Assembly (NCBI RefSeq): GCF_001625305.1
Contig: NW_017803865.1
Coordinates: 3,109,666-3,173,665 of the forward strand
DNA from: Branchiostoma belcheri
Taxonomy: Eukaryota > Chordata > Leptocardii > Amphioxiformes > Branchiostomatidae
Reading direction: 5' to 3'
Length of the DNA: 64,000 nucleotides
Of the stretch, positions 36,557 to 44,052 are shown one piece after another; position 1 is the stretch's first letter, and every line of letters starts with the position of its first letter. The notes under the pieces were generated by a model that worked only from the letters and a program-made list of their open reading frames with translations, had not been told where the DNA came from and did no database searches. A program made the translations under genes and the position numbers.

Positions 36557-37361
36557 GACCTGTCCGGGACAGACCTGACGGGACTCATGGAGGACACAAC
36601 ACAGCTGCTGCTGCAGGTAACTAACATTCATGCACACACGTGCCGCACGTACACACACACAGGCGCACATGCAGAACACGACATACACACACATGCACAC
36701 ACACATGCACACACACAGCTGAACTCATGGAGGACACAACACAGCTGCTACTGCAGGCAAGTTTTATTGAACACACGTGTGCATGCACATACATACACAC
36801 AGGCTAGTCTGCAGTCATTACATGTGCGATATGCCTGAAATACACACATGTACATCACTTACTACAAGCAAAGAGCCAATCCAGTCAATGAAGCCTTACT
36901 CTTACAGTGGATATTGGTACTCAGACTACAACAGGACTTAGATGTACAATGCATAATTTATACATTTCTCTGACTCCCCGCTGCAGGCGTCCCGTAACCT
37001 GAAGTGGCTGGGCATGGCGGAGTGTAACCTTGGCGACCACGCGGCCACCATCTTGGATCTTCTGGAGAAATTACGTTATTTGGAAGAGTGGGACCTGAAC
37101 GACAATGGGTTTAGCGAGGGGGACGTGTGCAAAATCGTGGAGGCGTGTGCAAAAGCGCCCGGGTTCCGCTTCCTCAAGGTCACGCCCCCCGACACCGTGA
37201 ACTCCGCCGACCCCAAGGAGGGGTCAAAAGAGGTCAGGCGGTTTGATGGACTGGTTAAAGCGGCGCTGCGGAGGGCATGTCCCGATGAGGACCGCAAGAT
37301 GAGATGTCTGGTGACCTACAAACTGCCCGAGTACAAGGACGAACCACCGACCTTGATATGA
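21142..37361 (+). CDS. LRRC14: LRRC14/PRAME-like LRR protein with long repeat N-terminus
   Basis: Exons: 21142-24111, 24836-24936, 31820-32118, 32731-32799, 33490-33680, 34262-34399, 34786-34920, 36334-36447, 36987-37361 (stop TGA). Phases agree at every junction; 4392 nt, 1463 residues. Residues ~1020-1463 follow the LRRC14 plan: SGDVEKVKVMVSTWP fits its N-terminal HTWP region, and six LRRs follow (LTSLTLAGC, LRRLDVRRNPLTG, LQYLNISQCGVS, LEELDLSGTDLTG, LKWLGMAECNLGD, LEEWDLNDNGFSE). Known relatives are ~490-510-residue adaptors linked to NF-kB control and cullin ligases. Residues 1-990 are hydrophilic and repetitive: seven SSDRTVSQKTAAFSREK-type units (~90-285), SRTSRDVTDD units (~425-468), and TRRRSRVADVD units (~730-940). 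The exon stays open from its acceptor at 21108, so the start could lie further upstream; ATG 21142 follows GTAGCC. The fusion of the two halves is inferred from splice phase. Confidence 0.7.
21408..22000 (+). repeat. Coding tandem repeats, SSDRTVSQKTAAFSREK type
   Basis: Seven in-frame units in exon 2 of the LRR gene, about 20-36 codons apart. The core is SSDRTVSQK then a variable A/T stretch and FSREK. Codons are conserved between units (TTTTCCCGCGAAAAG), so expansion is recent or homogenised. Ser/Thr/Lys/Arg-rich and predicted disordered. Confidence 0.85.
22400..22550 (+). repeat. Coding tandem repeats, SRTSRDVTDDVQV type
   Basis: Four units of about 16 codons in the same exon. At DNA level each holds CGTGACGTCACTGATGACGT, so the CRE-like palindrome TGACGTCA recurs in phase. 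Confidence 0.85.
23330..23990 (+). repeat. Coding tandem repeats, TRRRSRVADVDAEKTD type
   Basis: About ten units of 20-27 codons rich in GACGTC. Arg-rich and Asp-rich blocks alternate, giving a charge-patterned, probably disordered segment just before the LRR domain exons. Confidence 0.8.
24146..24452 (+). repeat. Tandem duplication, ~150 bp, in intron
   Basis: GAATTTCACACTATTCTTCT occurs at about 24160 and 24300, followed in both by a CACCCTTTCTGA block, an ACTTTTAGTT block and GTAAAATnCAnTACCTTTA. Direct, diverged. Confidence 0.8.
24680..24790. mobile_element. Fragment of dispersed repeat with CTCCAAGCAGAT motif
   Basis: GCCAATGGATACTGCCTGGC, then TTTTTGCCACCGAG and GGATCTGCTTGGAGATTATA. 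This is the reverse complement of the sequence at about 9258-9325 and resembles 28640-28675 and 30820-30920. It lies 46 bases before the next coding exon. Confidence 0.5.
25755..25910 (+). repeat. (GT)n microsatellite
   Basis: Nearly pure TG dinucleotide over about 150 bases with a few interruptions. Cys/Val and His/Thr frames across it are artefacts. Confidence 0.95.
25960..27600. other. Intron of the LRR gene, one direct repeat pair
   Basis: No exon seen. ACAGAGTAAATACANCATCA with flanking similarity occurs at about 26209 and 26537, a diverged direct repeat some 330 bp apart. CTGAGGAAGGTGTCTAATAG then GAAACGTAAG (26346-26380) is a common dispersed motif style in this window. Confidence 0.5.
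27609..28304 (-). other. 231-codon open frame of unknown status
   Basis: An uninterrupted minus-strand frame with an ATG, inside a 6.9-kb intron of the + strand gene. I recognise no domain, signal peptide or membrane segment. It is rich in Leu, Thr, Asn and Gln with scattered Pro. The 5' end overlaps the start of the 235-bp repeat array at 28325. It could be chance, a relic of a mobile element, or a lineage-specific gene. Confidence 0.15.
28315..28955 (+). repeat. Three-copy tandem array, ~220-250-bp unit
   Basis: Units share GAGGTTATATTTTCCCGGCC (at about 28349, 28570, 28820), a palindromic AGGAGGTT and AACCTCCTTGG pair, GACACCGAAAGACGGCCG, CCACATGTAGTATATCA and GGCGGCATGTTAAACCCGCT. Divergence is moderate. 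Confidence 0.85.
29148..29272. mobile_element. Foldback element, family C, with 9-bp target duplication
   Basis: Starts TAGCCTCTACCAGGCTTCGG and ends GAAGCCTGGTAGAGGCTA. The direct repeat CCAAAGTTA flanks it at 29139-29147 and 29273-29281, so this is an intact insertion of 125 bp. A 9-bp duplication is typical of Mutator-like elements; the superfamily call is inference. Confidence 0.85.
29560..31819. other. Intron of the LRR gene, GC-rich island at 30350-30450
   Basis: Mostly AT-rich unique sequence with short GT runs near 29625-29700. A GC-rich pocket (30365-30445: CCGGCGGGCC, CCGGGCCGGC, GGGGGTAAGC) stands out and could be a CpG-rich alternative promoter or first exon with a GTAAGC donor. 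No coding exon can be supported. Confidence 0.35.
32096..32425 (+). repeat. Exon 3' end and donor repeated 305 bp downstream
   Basis: The exon end CTGTATGCAGAACGTTCTGC followed by CAG|GTAAGG (32096-32124) recurs as CTGTATGTAGAACATTCTGC with CAG|GTAAGG from 32401. Upstream similarity extends to about 32385. The 305-bp unit contains most of a family F element inserted a few bases after the donor. Confidence 0.85.
32123..32345. mobile_element. TIR element, family F (truncated), at a splice donor
   Basis: Begins GGCCTAGGAAAAAAAGTTGT only 4 bases after the donor's GT, then TTTCCTGTTTCCC, CCCTAGAAAAAACTGC, GAGCTGATCAACCTTTTCTA and TGATCTGACACCTGAGTGAT. The right TIR is absent. A copy with both ends is at 40727-41063. 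Confidence 0.8.
32473..32583. mobile_element. Foldback element, family G, with 9-bp target duplication
   Basis: A near-perfect hairpin: TAGCCTGGGTGCCATCCGAA at 32473 and its inverse ending at 32583. The arms are about 47 bp and carry a poly-C and TTTTTTCGG block. AGGATTGCC flanks both sides (32464-32472 and 32584-32592). Relatives: 45670-45755 and a fragment at about 61158. Confidence 0.9.
33208..33262 (+). repeat. (CAAA)n microsatellite
   Basis: ACAAACAAACAAAGAAAC-type tetranucleotide run of about 50 bases. Confidence 0.9.
33265..33465. mobile_element. Foldback element, family A (both ends)
   Basis: CTGTGTTGGTAGTTACATGC at the left, a deleted left arm, then the full right arm AGTCTACTGAGGAAGACCAG ending with TTTTAACTTTAAAC. 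It sits 25 bases before the next coding exon at 33490. Confidence 0.75.
33653..34137 (+). repeat. Exon 3' end and donor repeated twice in a CT-rich tract
   Basis: The exon end ACTCATCAACACACTGGATC followed by CTGAG|GTGAG (donor at 33681) recurs as CTCATCAACACACTAGACCC with AGAG|GTGAG (donor 33851), and again, more decayed, as CTTCTCAACTTACTCAAGCC with AGAG|GTAAC (donor 34133). Units of 170 and 282 bp consist mostly of CTCT-rich microsatellite. Confidence 0.8.
34607..34750. mobile_element. Foldback element, family A (single arm)
   Basis: GGTCCAACACAAAAAATTCT, CACTCTGGTCTTCCTCAGTA and TGGCTTCTTTGAAGTGTGAC, ending GGTAGACGATG. It ends about 36 bases before the coding exon at 34786, so it supplies part of the sequence near the splice acceptor. 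Confidence 0.75.
34926..35926. mobile_element. ~1-kb DNA transposon with subterminal repeats, nested insert
   Basis: The ends ATGAGGGTCTGCATG (about 34937) and CATGCAGACCCTCAT (about 35899) are inverted. Inside both ends are several copies of AACGCTTAACGGTAAATT or variants, spaced about 30-45 bp (three on the left, five or six on the right). The middle holds two direct copies of a block with CGAAGGCGCTCGCAATCTAG and GCTCCCCCGGGAAATTT (about 35300 and 35605). Ends like CAGGGCTCTACCCAGC (35232) and GCTGGCTAGAGCC (35560) resemble the hAT ends at 318-1515, so a second element seems nested. No transposase seen. Confidence 0.7.
36102..36115. promoter_or_regulatory. X-box-like palindrome GTCACCATGGTAAC
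   Basis: Fits the RFX-type palindrome with half-site GTTACC. It lies in an intron of the LRR gene. One of six such sites in the window; function is inference. Confidence 0.3.
36264..36333 (+). repeat. Upstream partial copy of an LRR exon with acceptor (70-bp unit)
   Basis: GCAG|ATTGACCTGTATTTCCTG at 36264 precedes GCAG|ATTGACCTGTACTTCCTG at 36334. The first copy runs into TAG within about 36 bases, so it cannot replace the exon. Confidence 0.8.
36385..36760 (+). repeat. LRR exon 3' end repeated twice with (CA)n between
   Basis: The exon end GGACTCATGGAGGACACCAC then CAGCTGCTGCTGCAG (to 36447) recurs ending at 36616 and at 36756. The first and third copies are followed by GCAAGT (a GC-type donor) and the second by GTAACT (a GT donor). 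CA-rich microsatellite fills the spacers. The donor used is therefore uncertain; either 36447 or 36616 could act. Confidence 0.85.
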
Positions 37362-37548
37362 ACTATGACCCCTTGGTATGAACTATGACCCAATGGTATG
37401 AACTATGACCCAATGGTATGAACTATGACCCAATGGTATGAAATAGGACCCTGATATGAACTATGACCCCCTGATATGAACTATGACGCCCCAGATGAAC
37501 TATGACCCCTGGTATGAACCATGACCACCTGATATGAACTATGATACT
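37359..37548 (+). repeat. Minisatellite starting at the stop codon, ~20-bp unit
   Basis: About nine to ten units of TATGAACTATGACCCCNTGG run from the TGA stop of the LRR gene into its 3'UTR. The stop codon itself is part of the unit (GATATGAACTATGACC). Confidence 0.9.
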
Positions 37549-37555
37549 ATATGGA

Positions 37556-37672
37556 TATTCTGTTGTTTTGATATTTGGATATGGTGTCTGATATTTGGAT
37601 ATGTTAATTGATATTTCGATATGTTAATTGATATTTGGATATGTTTATTGTCCGATATTTTGATATCATTTC
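37556..37672 (+). repeat. Minisatellite, ~21-bp unit of GATATTTGGATATGTTAATT
   Basis: Five to six units with drift, still within the probable 3'UTR. Confidence 0.8.
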
Positions 37673-39340
37673 GGACATTTATAAAGGATTAGTTAAAATT
37701 GTCTAGAAAAAAATTGGCAAATCCATCTAAACTAAAAGCTACTAAATGGGTGATACAGAAGTTTGAAATGTTTAACGTTCTTGTTATGAAGTTTGTTAAA
37801 AAAAAGCCATGGTGACGTTTTAGATGCAGATGTGTCCCTACATCTGAAATGTACGTCGCAACAGATATCCAGTATATGTGCAAACTGTTCTCTGTATTCA
37901 TCTCTGTATATTCTCTGTATGTATCTTTAAAAGTTTTTGTTCTCTGAGTTATAACTTGTTGTTCAGTAGGTTTTAGCTAGCTTTGTAGCTGTTACTGATT
38001 ACCTTTATGCTAAGGTTAGTACTGTGGTTAAAATTCTGTGATATCTGACTGTACAGATGGTGGGATTATATAAATGATAAGTAAAGCGCTAACCAACAAA
38101 CTTTCCTTAGATCAGTCCTCTGGTTCTTCCAAAGTTTTAATAACTTTCTAATATCTACAGTCTGCTTTGCATACTATGAAGCTATCCAGAGTTGATCGTG
38201 TAAAAGAAAAAAGCACTTCGAGCTTTCTGTGTAAACATATTTTTATACAGTGCTTCTCGATACCCAATGATCGAACATTTGTATTGCCAAATATTTCCAA
38301 GATATCATAGAAGATTTATTCCAGTTGGTACAAGTTGATAAACTTTTTTGTGTTCCAAATGTACAATAAAGTCTTTCCAGTGTGCTGCATTTCATTGTGG
38401 TGGTGTTGATTTGAATTTCTTTGCATTTATTTATTTATTCACAAGCTTCCAAACATAAAAGATTAGGAGACACCGATGAATTTTGAACAGTTTGTTACAA
38501 CATTGCATGCAATAGACAGTAGGTTCATTTGGCCAGGTACAATGTAGGAAGATAAAAAAGATAAAGACAGTGACATACAATAATGCACAACATACAATAG
38601 TATACATGTATGAGTATGCTTTTCACACACGCACGCACGCACACACACACACACACAAACTAGTATACATTGATGAAAGAAAGCCCAAACCGCCACAAAA
38701 CAGGTTTGCTTATAATCTGCAGTACCAAAATTGGCCACCAGGGGCGCACTTTACTTTTCTCTAAGGCAAGGCAATAGAAAAACGTGGTGAGATTTCAATA
38801 CTGAGCATACTGAGGTTACTAGTATTATAGGTTATCAGCAGACAAAAATTCACTTCTGCAGAAACAGTTAAACTTTGCAGAACATCAGTTATTTGTGTTA
38901 AATCAAGTCAAAGCAGATCTTTGTGGCCGCAACAACATTATCAAATCCCAGACAGTATCTATTGGCCAGACAGTTACCGTTTGCCATCTGAGTAAAAAAA
39001 GACCCCAAAAAAGCTGACTCTGCTGTTATAGCATGTCCAGAACAGGAGATATACAAAACTGCAGTACCTTGGAAAGCCACCAGGGGGCCCAGTTTGTTTT
39101 CTCTATCAGTTTTTCATCCTTTAATTTCTTGTTAGTTTGCTTTTCTTCGTGTAGAAAATAGATATTCGTTGATTGTCCATTTTTCGACGGTACACACCCA
39201 CCATAGTCAATACCGACCCTCTCCAAATATCAACTGAACTGTCCCCAAATCCCAATAGCATTAAATGTATACCCAGTACTTACGTATGACCTTAAATGAG
39301 CACGACTCACGACTTAAGAAAATATAGAGAAAAGCCATCC
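37673..39340 (+). other. 3'UTR end and intergenic spacer
   Basis: AATAAA at 38365-38370 followed by a TGTG-rich stretch is the likely 3' end of the LRR gene (about 38390). A (CA)n/(CGCA)n run lies at 38626-38657. AGCAGATCTTTGTGGCCGCA and TATCTATTGGCCAGACAGTT (38920-38980) belong to the dispersed repeat with the CTCCAAGCAGAT motif. No gene seen. Confidence 0.5.
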
Positions 39341-39346
39341 CAGTTA

Positions 39347-39374
39347 TGACGTCATCGCCGGTTGCTATGGCAAC
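39347..39374. promoter_or_regulatory. Composite CRE plus RFX X-box
   Basis: A perfect CRE TGACGTCA (39347-39354) lies 6 bp from the X-box GTTGCTATGGCAAC (39361-39374). On the minus strand this reads X-box, then CRE, as in RFX/CREB composite promoters. A TATA-like GTATAA stands near 39475 and CpG-rich sequence surrounds it. It may be the promoter of a noncoding first exon of the downstream scaffold gene (a donor CCAAG|GTAGGT lies near 39495) or of an unseen gene. Confidence 0.45.
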
Positions 39375-39870
39375 GCTAATGTCCCGAAATGTGGCGAAAA
39401 TCAGTCAGGTGGTTTTTGGTGCGAATCTGCGCCCGAATCGGCTGCTAGCTTCTGTCCCGCGCCGCGTCCTCACTGTATAAGGAAGCAAGTCCAAGGTAGG
39501 TGTCGGAATTTCTTATGTTTTCTTCTCTTCTGCGTTTGTTCTTAAGTGTTGAGGTTGCTTGCCACAGTGTTGTGGAGACGTAGCGAGCCTGTTGTAGCGA
39601 GGTGTGGCGAGTTGGACTGCTACAGTGTAGCGAGCTGCCCGCCACAGTCGCGACACTAGCTTCACCTGAGGCGAACCGATGACATGGCGGTCGGTTCAGA
39701 TTTTTTTCCGCCGATCGCATGAAAATTTAAACTGTTGTGTGTTTTTAGGTGGGTGTGCAGGAAGGTAAAATGGCGGGAGGAGGGAATTTAAGGTTTGTAA
39801 CAATCAGACGGTTTTGTTTTGTAAATGTTTACGTTTTTTGGGGGGAGGGGGCTGAGTACTGAGTAGGTGT

Positions 39871-40069
39871 GTAGCCTCCGTAGCAGGCTTATAGAACTGG
39901 GGGTTTAGGTTAGTTTTGGTGGTCTCCGGCTATTTTCTGATTAAAAAAACGTCGGTGATTCAACCAGGCCGGCTATGTTGTCTATATACAATCAGAAAAT
40001 AGCACATAAAAGCCCCCAAAGACCATGAAGACCCCCAAACCCCCAGTTTTTGGCATGCTGTAGAGGCTA
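39871..40069. mobile_element. Foldback MITE, family B (second copy)
   Basis: TAGCCTCCGTAGCAGGCTTA to GGCATGCTGTAGAGGCTA. It is the inverse-orientation counterpart of 11594-11791, including CAACCAGGCCGGCTATGTTG. TAGGTGTG is present at both edges and may be the target duplication. Confidence 0.85.
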
Positions 40070-40213
40070 GGTGTGTGTAGGTGGGGGAGGGCGGGAAACA
40101 TTATAAAGAACCTGAAACATGAAACCCACGTAAATTCACACCGGTTCGGCCCGCCCACAACTCCATACTACACACCTGAAATCACCTGAGCAAAGGTACC
40201 GGCAGGTGAGGCA

Positions 40214-40585
40214 CCTGTACAGGTAGGTATGTTGCGTTACCTGTACCAAAACCTGCAAAAATCCAGGCTACTAAACCTTTACTAGTTTAGGTGTATAGCC
40301 ATGTAGAAACCATACCGTACCTTACCTGTGCCCCCCCCATTTACCTTGTTCACAGGTGTGAATAGGCTGTACAGGTGTGTGTTTCGTTTTCTCTTTACCT
40401 GTACAGGCAGGTATGAGGCATTACCTGTATCAAAACCTGCAAAAATCCAGGCTAAACCTTTAGTTTAGGTGTGTACCTATGTAGAAACCATACCGTACCT
40501 TACCTGTGCCCCCCCCATGTACCATGTACCATGTTACAGGTGAGAATAGGCTGCACAGGTGTTTGTGTTTCGTTCTCTCTACCTG
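40214..40585 (+). repeat. Tandem duplication, ~184 bp
   Basis: AAAACCTGCAAAAATCCAGG occurs at 40248 and 40432, followed by GTAGAAACCATACCGTACCT and a C-run block in each. ACCTGTACAGGTAGGTAT-type motifs dominate. Confidence 0.85.
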
Positions 40586-40726
40586 TGGGTACAAATATTT
40601 ACCTGTACGGTCGTTACCTGTCTCTAAAGGTGATCAAAATTCACTTAAGAAATCGTTAGATGTGTGTGATCATTCTTACATATTCAAATTGCTTTGAGTT
40701 TGACATAATAATTAGGCATAGGATTA

Positions 40727-41063
40727 CATAATGTTGTATTTCCTGTTTCCCGACCGACCCTAGAAAAAACTGCTGACCCTAGTCTTTTTTTGGGTGAACC
40801 CCTGCAAGGGACATACATTTTTCGAGCTGATCAACCTTTTCTAGCTCCATGATCTGACACCTGAGTGATGAAATGTTGCACAATCAGTTTTCCAATATTG
40901 ACTTTGCAAATGAAAGTGTCCTCATGCAAGTTTTACTTTGTCAAATTGTGTTGTATCAATTGGATCGAGATAGCCAAAATCTAAAAAAAAAAGAAGTTAA
41001 TCCTACCTACTGACTAATTTTTTGGGACTGAAACAGGAAACACAACATTTTTTACCTAGGCCT
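40727..41063. mobile_element. TIR element, family F (both ends)
   Basis: Left ATGTTGTATTTCCTGTTTCC and right GAAACAGGAAACACAACATT then ACCTAGGCC are inverted. The interior has TCGAGCTGATCAACC and TCTGACACCTGAGTGATG. It is about 335 bp with no coding frame. Partial copies: 32123, 42795, 43953, 50255, 50742, 51865. Confidence 0.85.
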
Positions 41064-42330
41064 TTTTTCCTGTACAACCATTCTTACCAGCATGTAACCA
41101 GGAATGATAACACTTGTTCTGTGACAGGCACTAGTAACAATAAGATTCACCTGTTAAGTGTGTGTGTGTGTGTTCACCTGTTTGTGGGAACAGCACCAAC
41201 AATGTTTACCTGTACTGTTATTATCTGTCTTCCTGAGGACCCAAAACCCACTTGAGATATTTATTTTTACATAAATTACCACACAATTACTGGTTACGGC
41301 AGTAAACATGGTTGTCTGCAACAGGAATTCTCGTAATTGTACACCCAACACATACCTGTTTACTTGCTAGGTACAGATGGGATATAACAAAGTGAGATGT
41401 AAAATAGTGCTGCATACCTAAACCCAATTTTAGGTTCAGATCCGGATTCAAGTCCAGAGGTTTAGGTTCAGTTCCGGACTTGTAAGTCTGGACCTAAACC
41501 GATGGCATGTACAAAATTGCACGTTGGCAACCTTGCAATCTTGTCTGGGTGAAACTTTGGCCACATAACATGGAGGCCGACACTTGACGATGCCCGATGG
41601 CAATGTTTTCTTCATTCTGCAGCAAAGATTTTGCAATCTATGGAAGGTTTTAGGTGGTTTGGAAAGAAAAGGGGTATGTGAAATGGTATTTTATGGTAAT
41701 AAGTCCAGACTCTGTCTCAGTTCTTGACTTCAAGGTTTTTTTACTTGAACCTTAACATTTTTACAAGTCCGGATCCAAGTCCAGTGAACCGGTATGGAGC
41801 AATACATGTACATGCAAGTCATTCCTCTTGTCTATGTACTAGTATGTTTCCTGTTTCGCTGTACCTACAGAAAATTTCTTATTTTACTTCAACTTTCCAA
41901 AATCAGGAAAGCAAGTTCTGAAGAAAATACTGTAGTCTAAAGATTCCGTATTACTTCTCGGATATTCCCTTTTGTGTAATAAACAAGTAGTTGAATTGGA
42001 GTGGCCTGAAACATTGCGAAAATCTAACGGCAAAATTTGTACTCAGAAAATTGACTTTAATTGAAATTAAAACCAGTTTAAAACCATTAAAACCATCTAT
42101 GAACCGTGAATAATGACGACAATTTAAATGTAGATTTTGATATGTTAAACATTATAATTGCTGGTTAGAAAACTTCTTGACAGACATTTGAACACGTTTC
42201 AGACACGAAGCGCAAACGTGTTCAGTGCTGTAGTACAAAGGTCAATAGTGTGGGGAGGAGGGAGAAAGTTTTTTAAGCTGGGCCCACCAGAAGCTCTTTC
42301 CACTTTCCTCATAAAATAAAATTTCCTGTT
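41064..42330. other. Intergenic or intron, no gene seen
   Basis: A short (GT)n at 41157-41172. GTCCGGATCCAAGTCCAG-like phrases occur at about 41440-41480 and 41765, similar to 50025-50045, hinting at another dispersed repeat (GCAAACATTTTGTGTGTCTG and TGGCAACGTTTTCTTCA are shared with about 49790-49870). No supported coding frame. Confidence 0.4.
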
Positions 42331-42334
42331 TTTT

Positions 42335-42615
42335 TTATGAGATTTTTTTTATGAGGAAATTCTTTGATGAGGAATTTTTTTCATGAGGAAATTTTTTCAT
42401 GAGAAATTTTTTTATAAGAAAATTTTTTCATGAGGAATTTTTTCATGAGGAAATTTTTTTGAGTAAATTTTTTTATGAGGAAATTTATTCATGAGAAATT
42501 TTTTATGAGGAAATTTTTTCACAAGGGAATTTTTTTCATAAGGAAATTTTTTTATGAGGAAATTTTTTTCACAAGGGAATCTTTTTCATGAGGAAATTTT
42601 TTTCTGAGGAAATTT
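42335..42615 (+). repeat. Minisatellite, ~18-20-bp unit of TTTTTTATGAGGAAA
   Basis: About fifteen drifted units of ATGAGGAAATTTTTT with CACAAGGGAA variants. AT-rich, no frame of interest. Confidence 0.9.
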
Positions 42616-42794
42616 ACTGTTTGCTGTTATACAGTTTCGCCAGACATGTTTCCTTGGACACTATCAATGGTATAATAATAGGTTCTGTAAAGAGTAACAT
42701 ATTAGACTGTATATAGGTAGATAAAGATAAGTGTTGAGGTCACGGGTACACAATTTGAGATGTTAGCACCTTTTTGGTGGTTGTACTCTGTTGT

Positions 42795-42945
42795 AGCTGC
42801 AACATTTCACATAATAGAGCTAGAAAAGATCGATCAGCTTCAGATATTTATGTCCCTTATAGTGGTCCAGAAAAAAAAGCTAGGGTCGACAGTTTTTTTA
42901 GGGTCGGTCAGGAAACCAGAAAATACTTATTTTTCCTAGGCCTGA
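42795..42945. mobile_element. Family F fragment (reverse orientation)
   Basis: AGAGCTAGAAAAGATCGATC, TAGGGTCGACAGTTTTTTTA and TTATTTTTCCTAGGCC. Right end intact, left part missing. Confidence 0.7.
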
Positions 42946-43952
42946 GGAATAAAGGAGGAATGCAAAGGTTAGTCTGAACATGGAAGAGTGAGTCGCCCTG
43001 GGCAAAACTGTCAAACATCGTTTGTTTTTCCAACAACATCGACTTTCAGCTTTCTCACACCAAGACAACACCCTCAGTAAGTTTCCCCTAGGATAATGTC
43101 TGTGATCTTTCACCTTTAACCCTCCGTGACCCACGATAGACCAGGCGTTCTGATTGTGTCGGCCTGATGGATCACTCTGCTTCATCTTCCTGTCAGTCAT
43201 CACCATGGTAACCACACATCACGATGGTAACTGTACAATGGGAGGAGGAACGGAGATTCCTGCCATATTTGTTCTTTTAGCTTCATTGTTGAAGATTGTT
43301 GGCTTTAGAACTGTCCATCCGTCTATCCATCAGTCCCATAGAAATGTGTAAGAAATGTCAAACCTATACAGTGACCACTACATACATAATGACCACCTGT
43401 TCATTGTGACCAGTTTTTCATAGTCCGGTAGATCTATTTTTCCCATTGACACACAATCTTGTAAGTGACCACCTGCCCACATAAACCAGGTTCAAGATAC
43501 CCAAAAATTAGCCAGGAAAAATTGAAAGACGGGCTAAACCCGTACATATGCAAAAAAACAAACAACACCAAAACACGTCCAGGTAATGGATCCAGAAAAA
43601 ACAGTTACTCCAGCAACATGGAAAACGCCAAACTGTTTTTTGAAAACCCAAACCAGCCTGAGCCTCTGTTTTGAGAGTGTGAACTGTGTACTGTGGGCAT
43701 TTTCCTGAGCAGTGACTACAAACATTTTGCTGCATGCTGTAATGTGTGTTGAGTTGATGGGTTTTTTTGTGGGGCAAGTTTTTATCACCCAACATGCCAT
43801 TATTCTTGTTTATTACCTCAACATACGGGCTGGAACAATTCACTTCCCTGGTTCGGAAAATTACTGGAGGGGAAGTACAAAAAATGTATGTCATGTATGA
43901 TATCTTGAATAGGGATTTATAATTCCAGCCTACTAGTATATGAAATTAGGCC

Positions 43953-44052
43953 TAGGAAAAAAACATGTTGTTTCCAGTTTCCGGACCGACCCTAGAAAGA
44001 CCTGCCTACCCTAGCCTATTTTTTGGGTGGACCCCTGCACAAAAATTTTTCG
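43953..44052. mobile_element. Family F fragment (forward orientation)
   Basis: GGCCTAGGAAAAAAACATGT, CCGACCCTAGAAAGACCTGC and GGGTGGACCCCTGCA. Truncated after about 100 bp. Confidence 0.7.
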
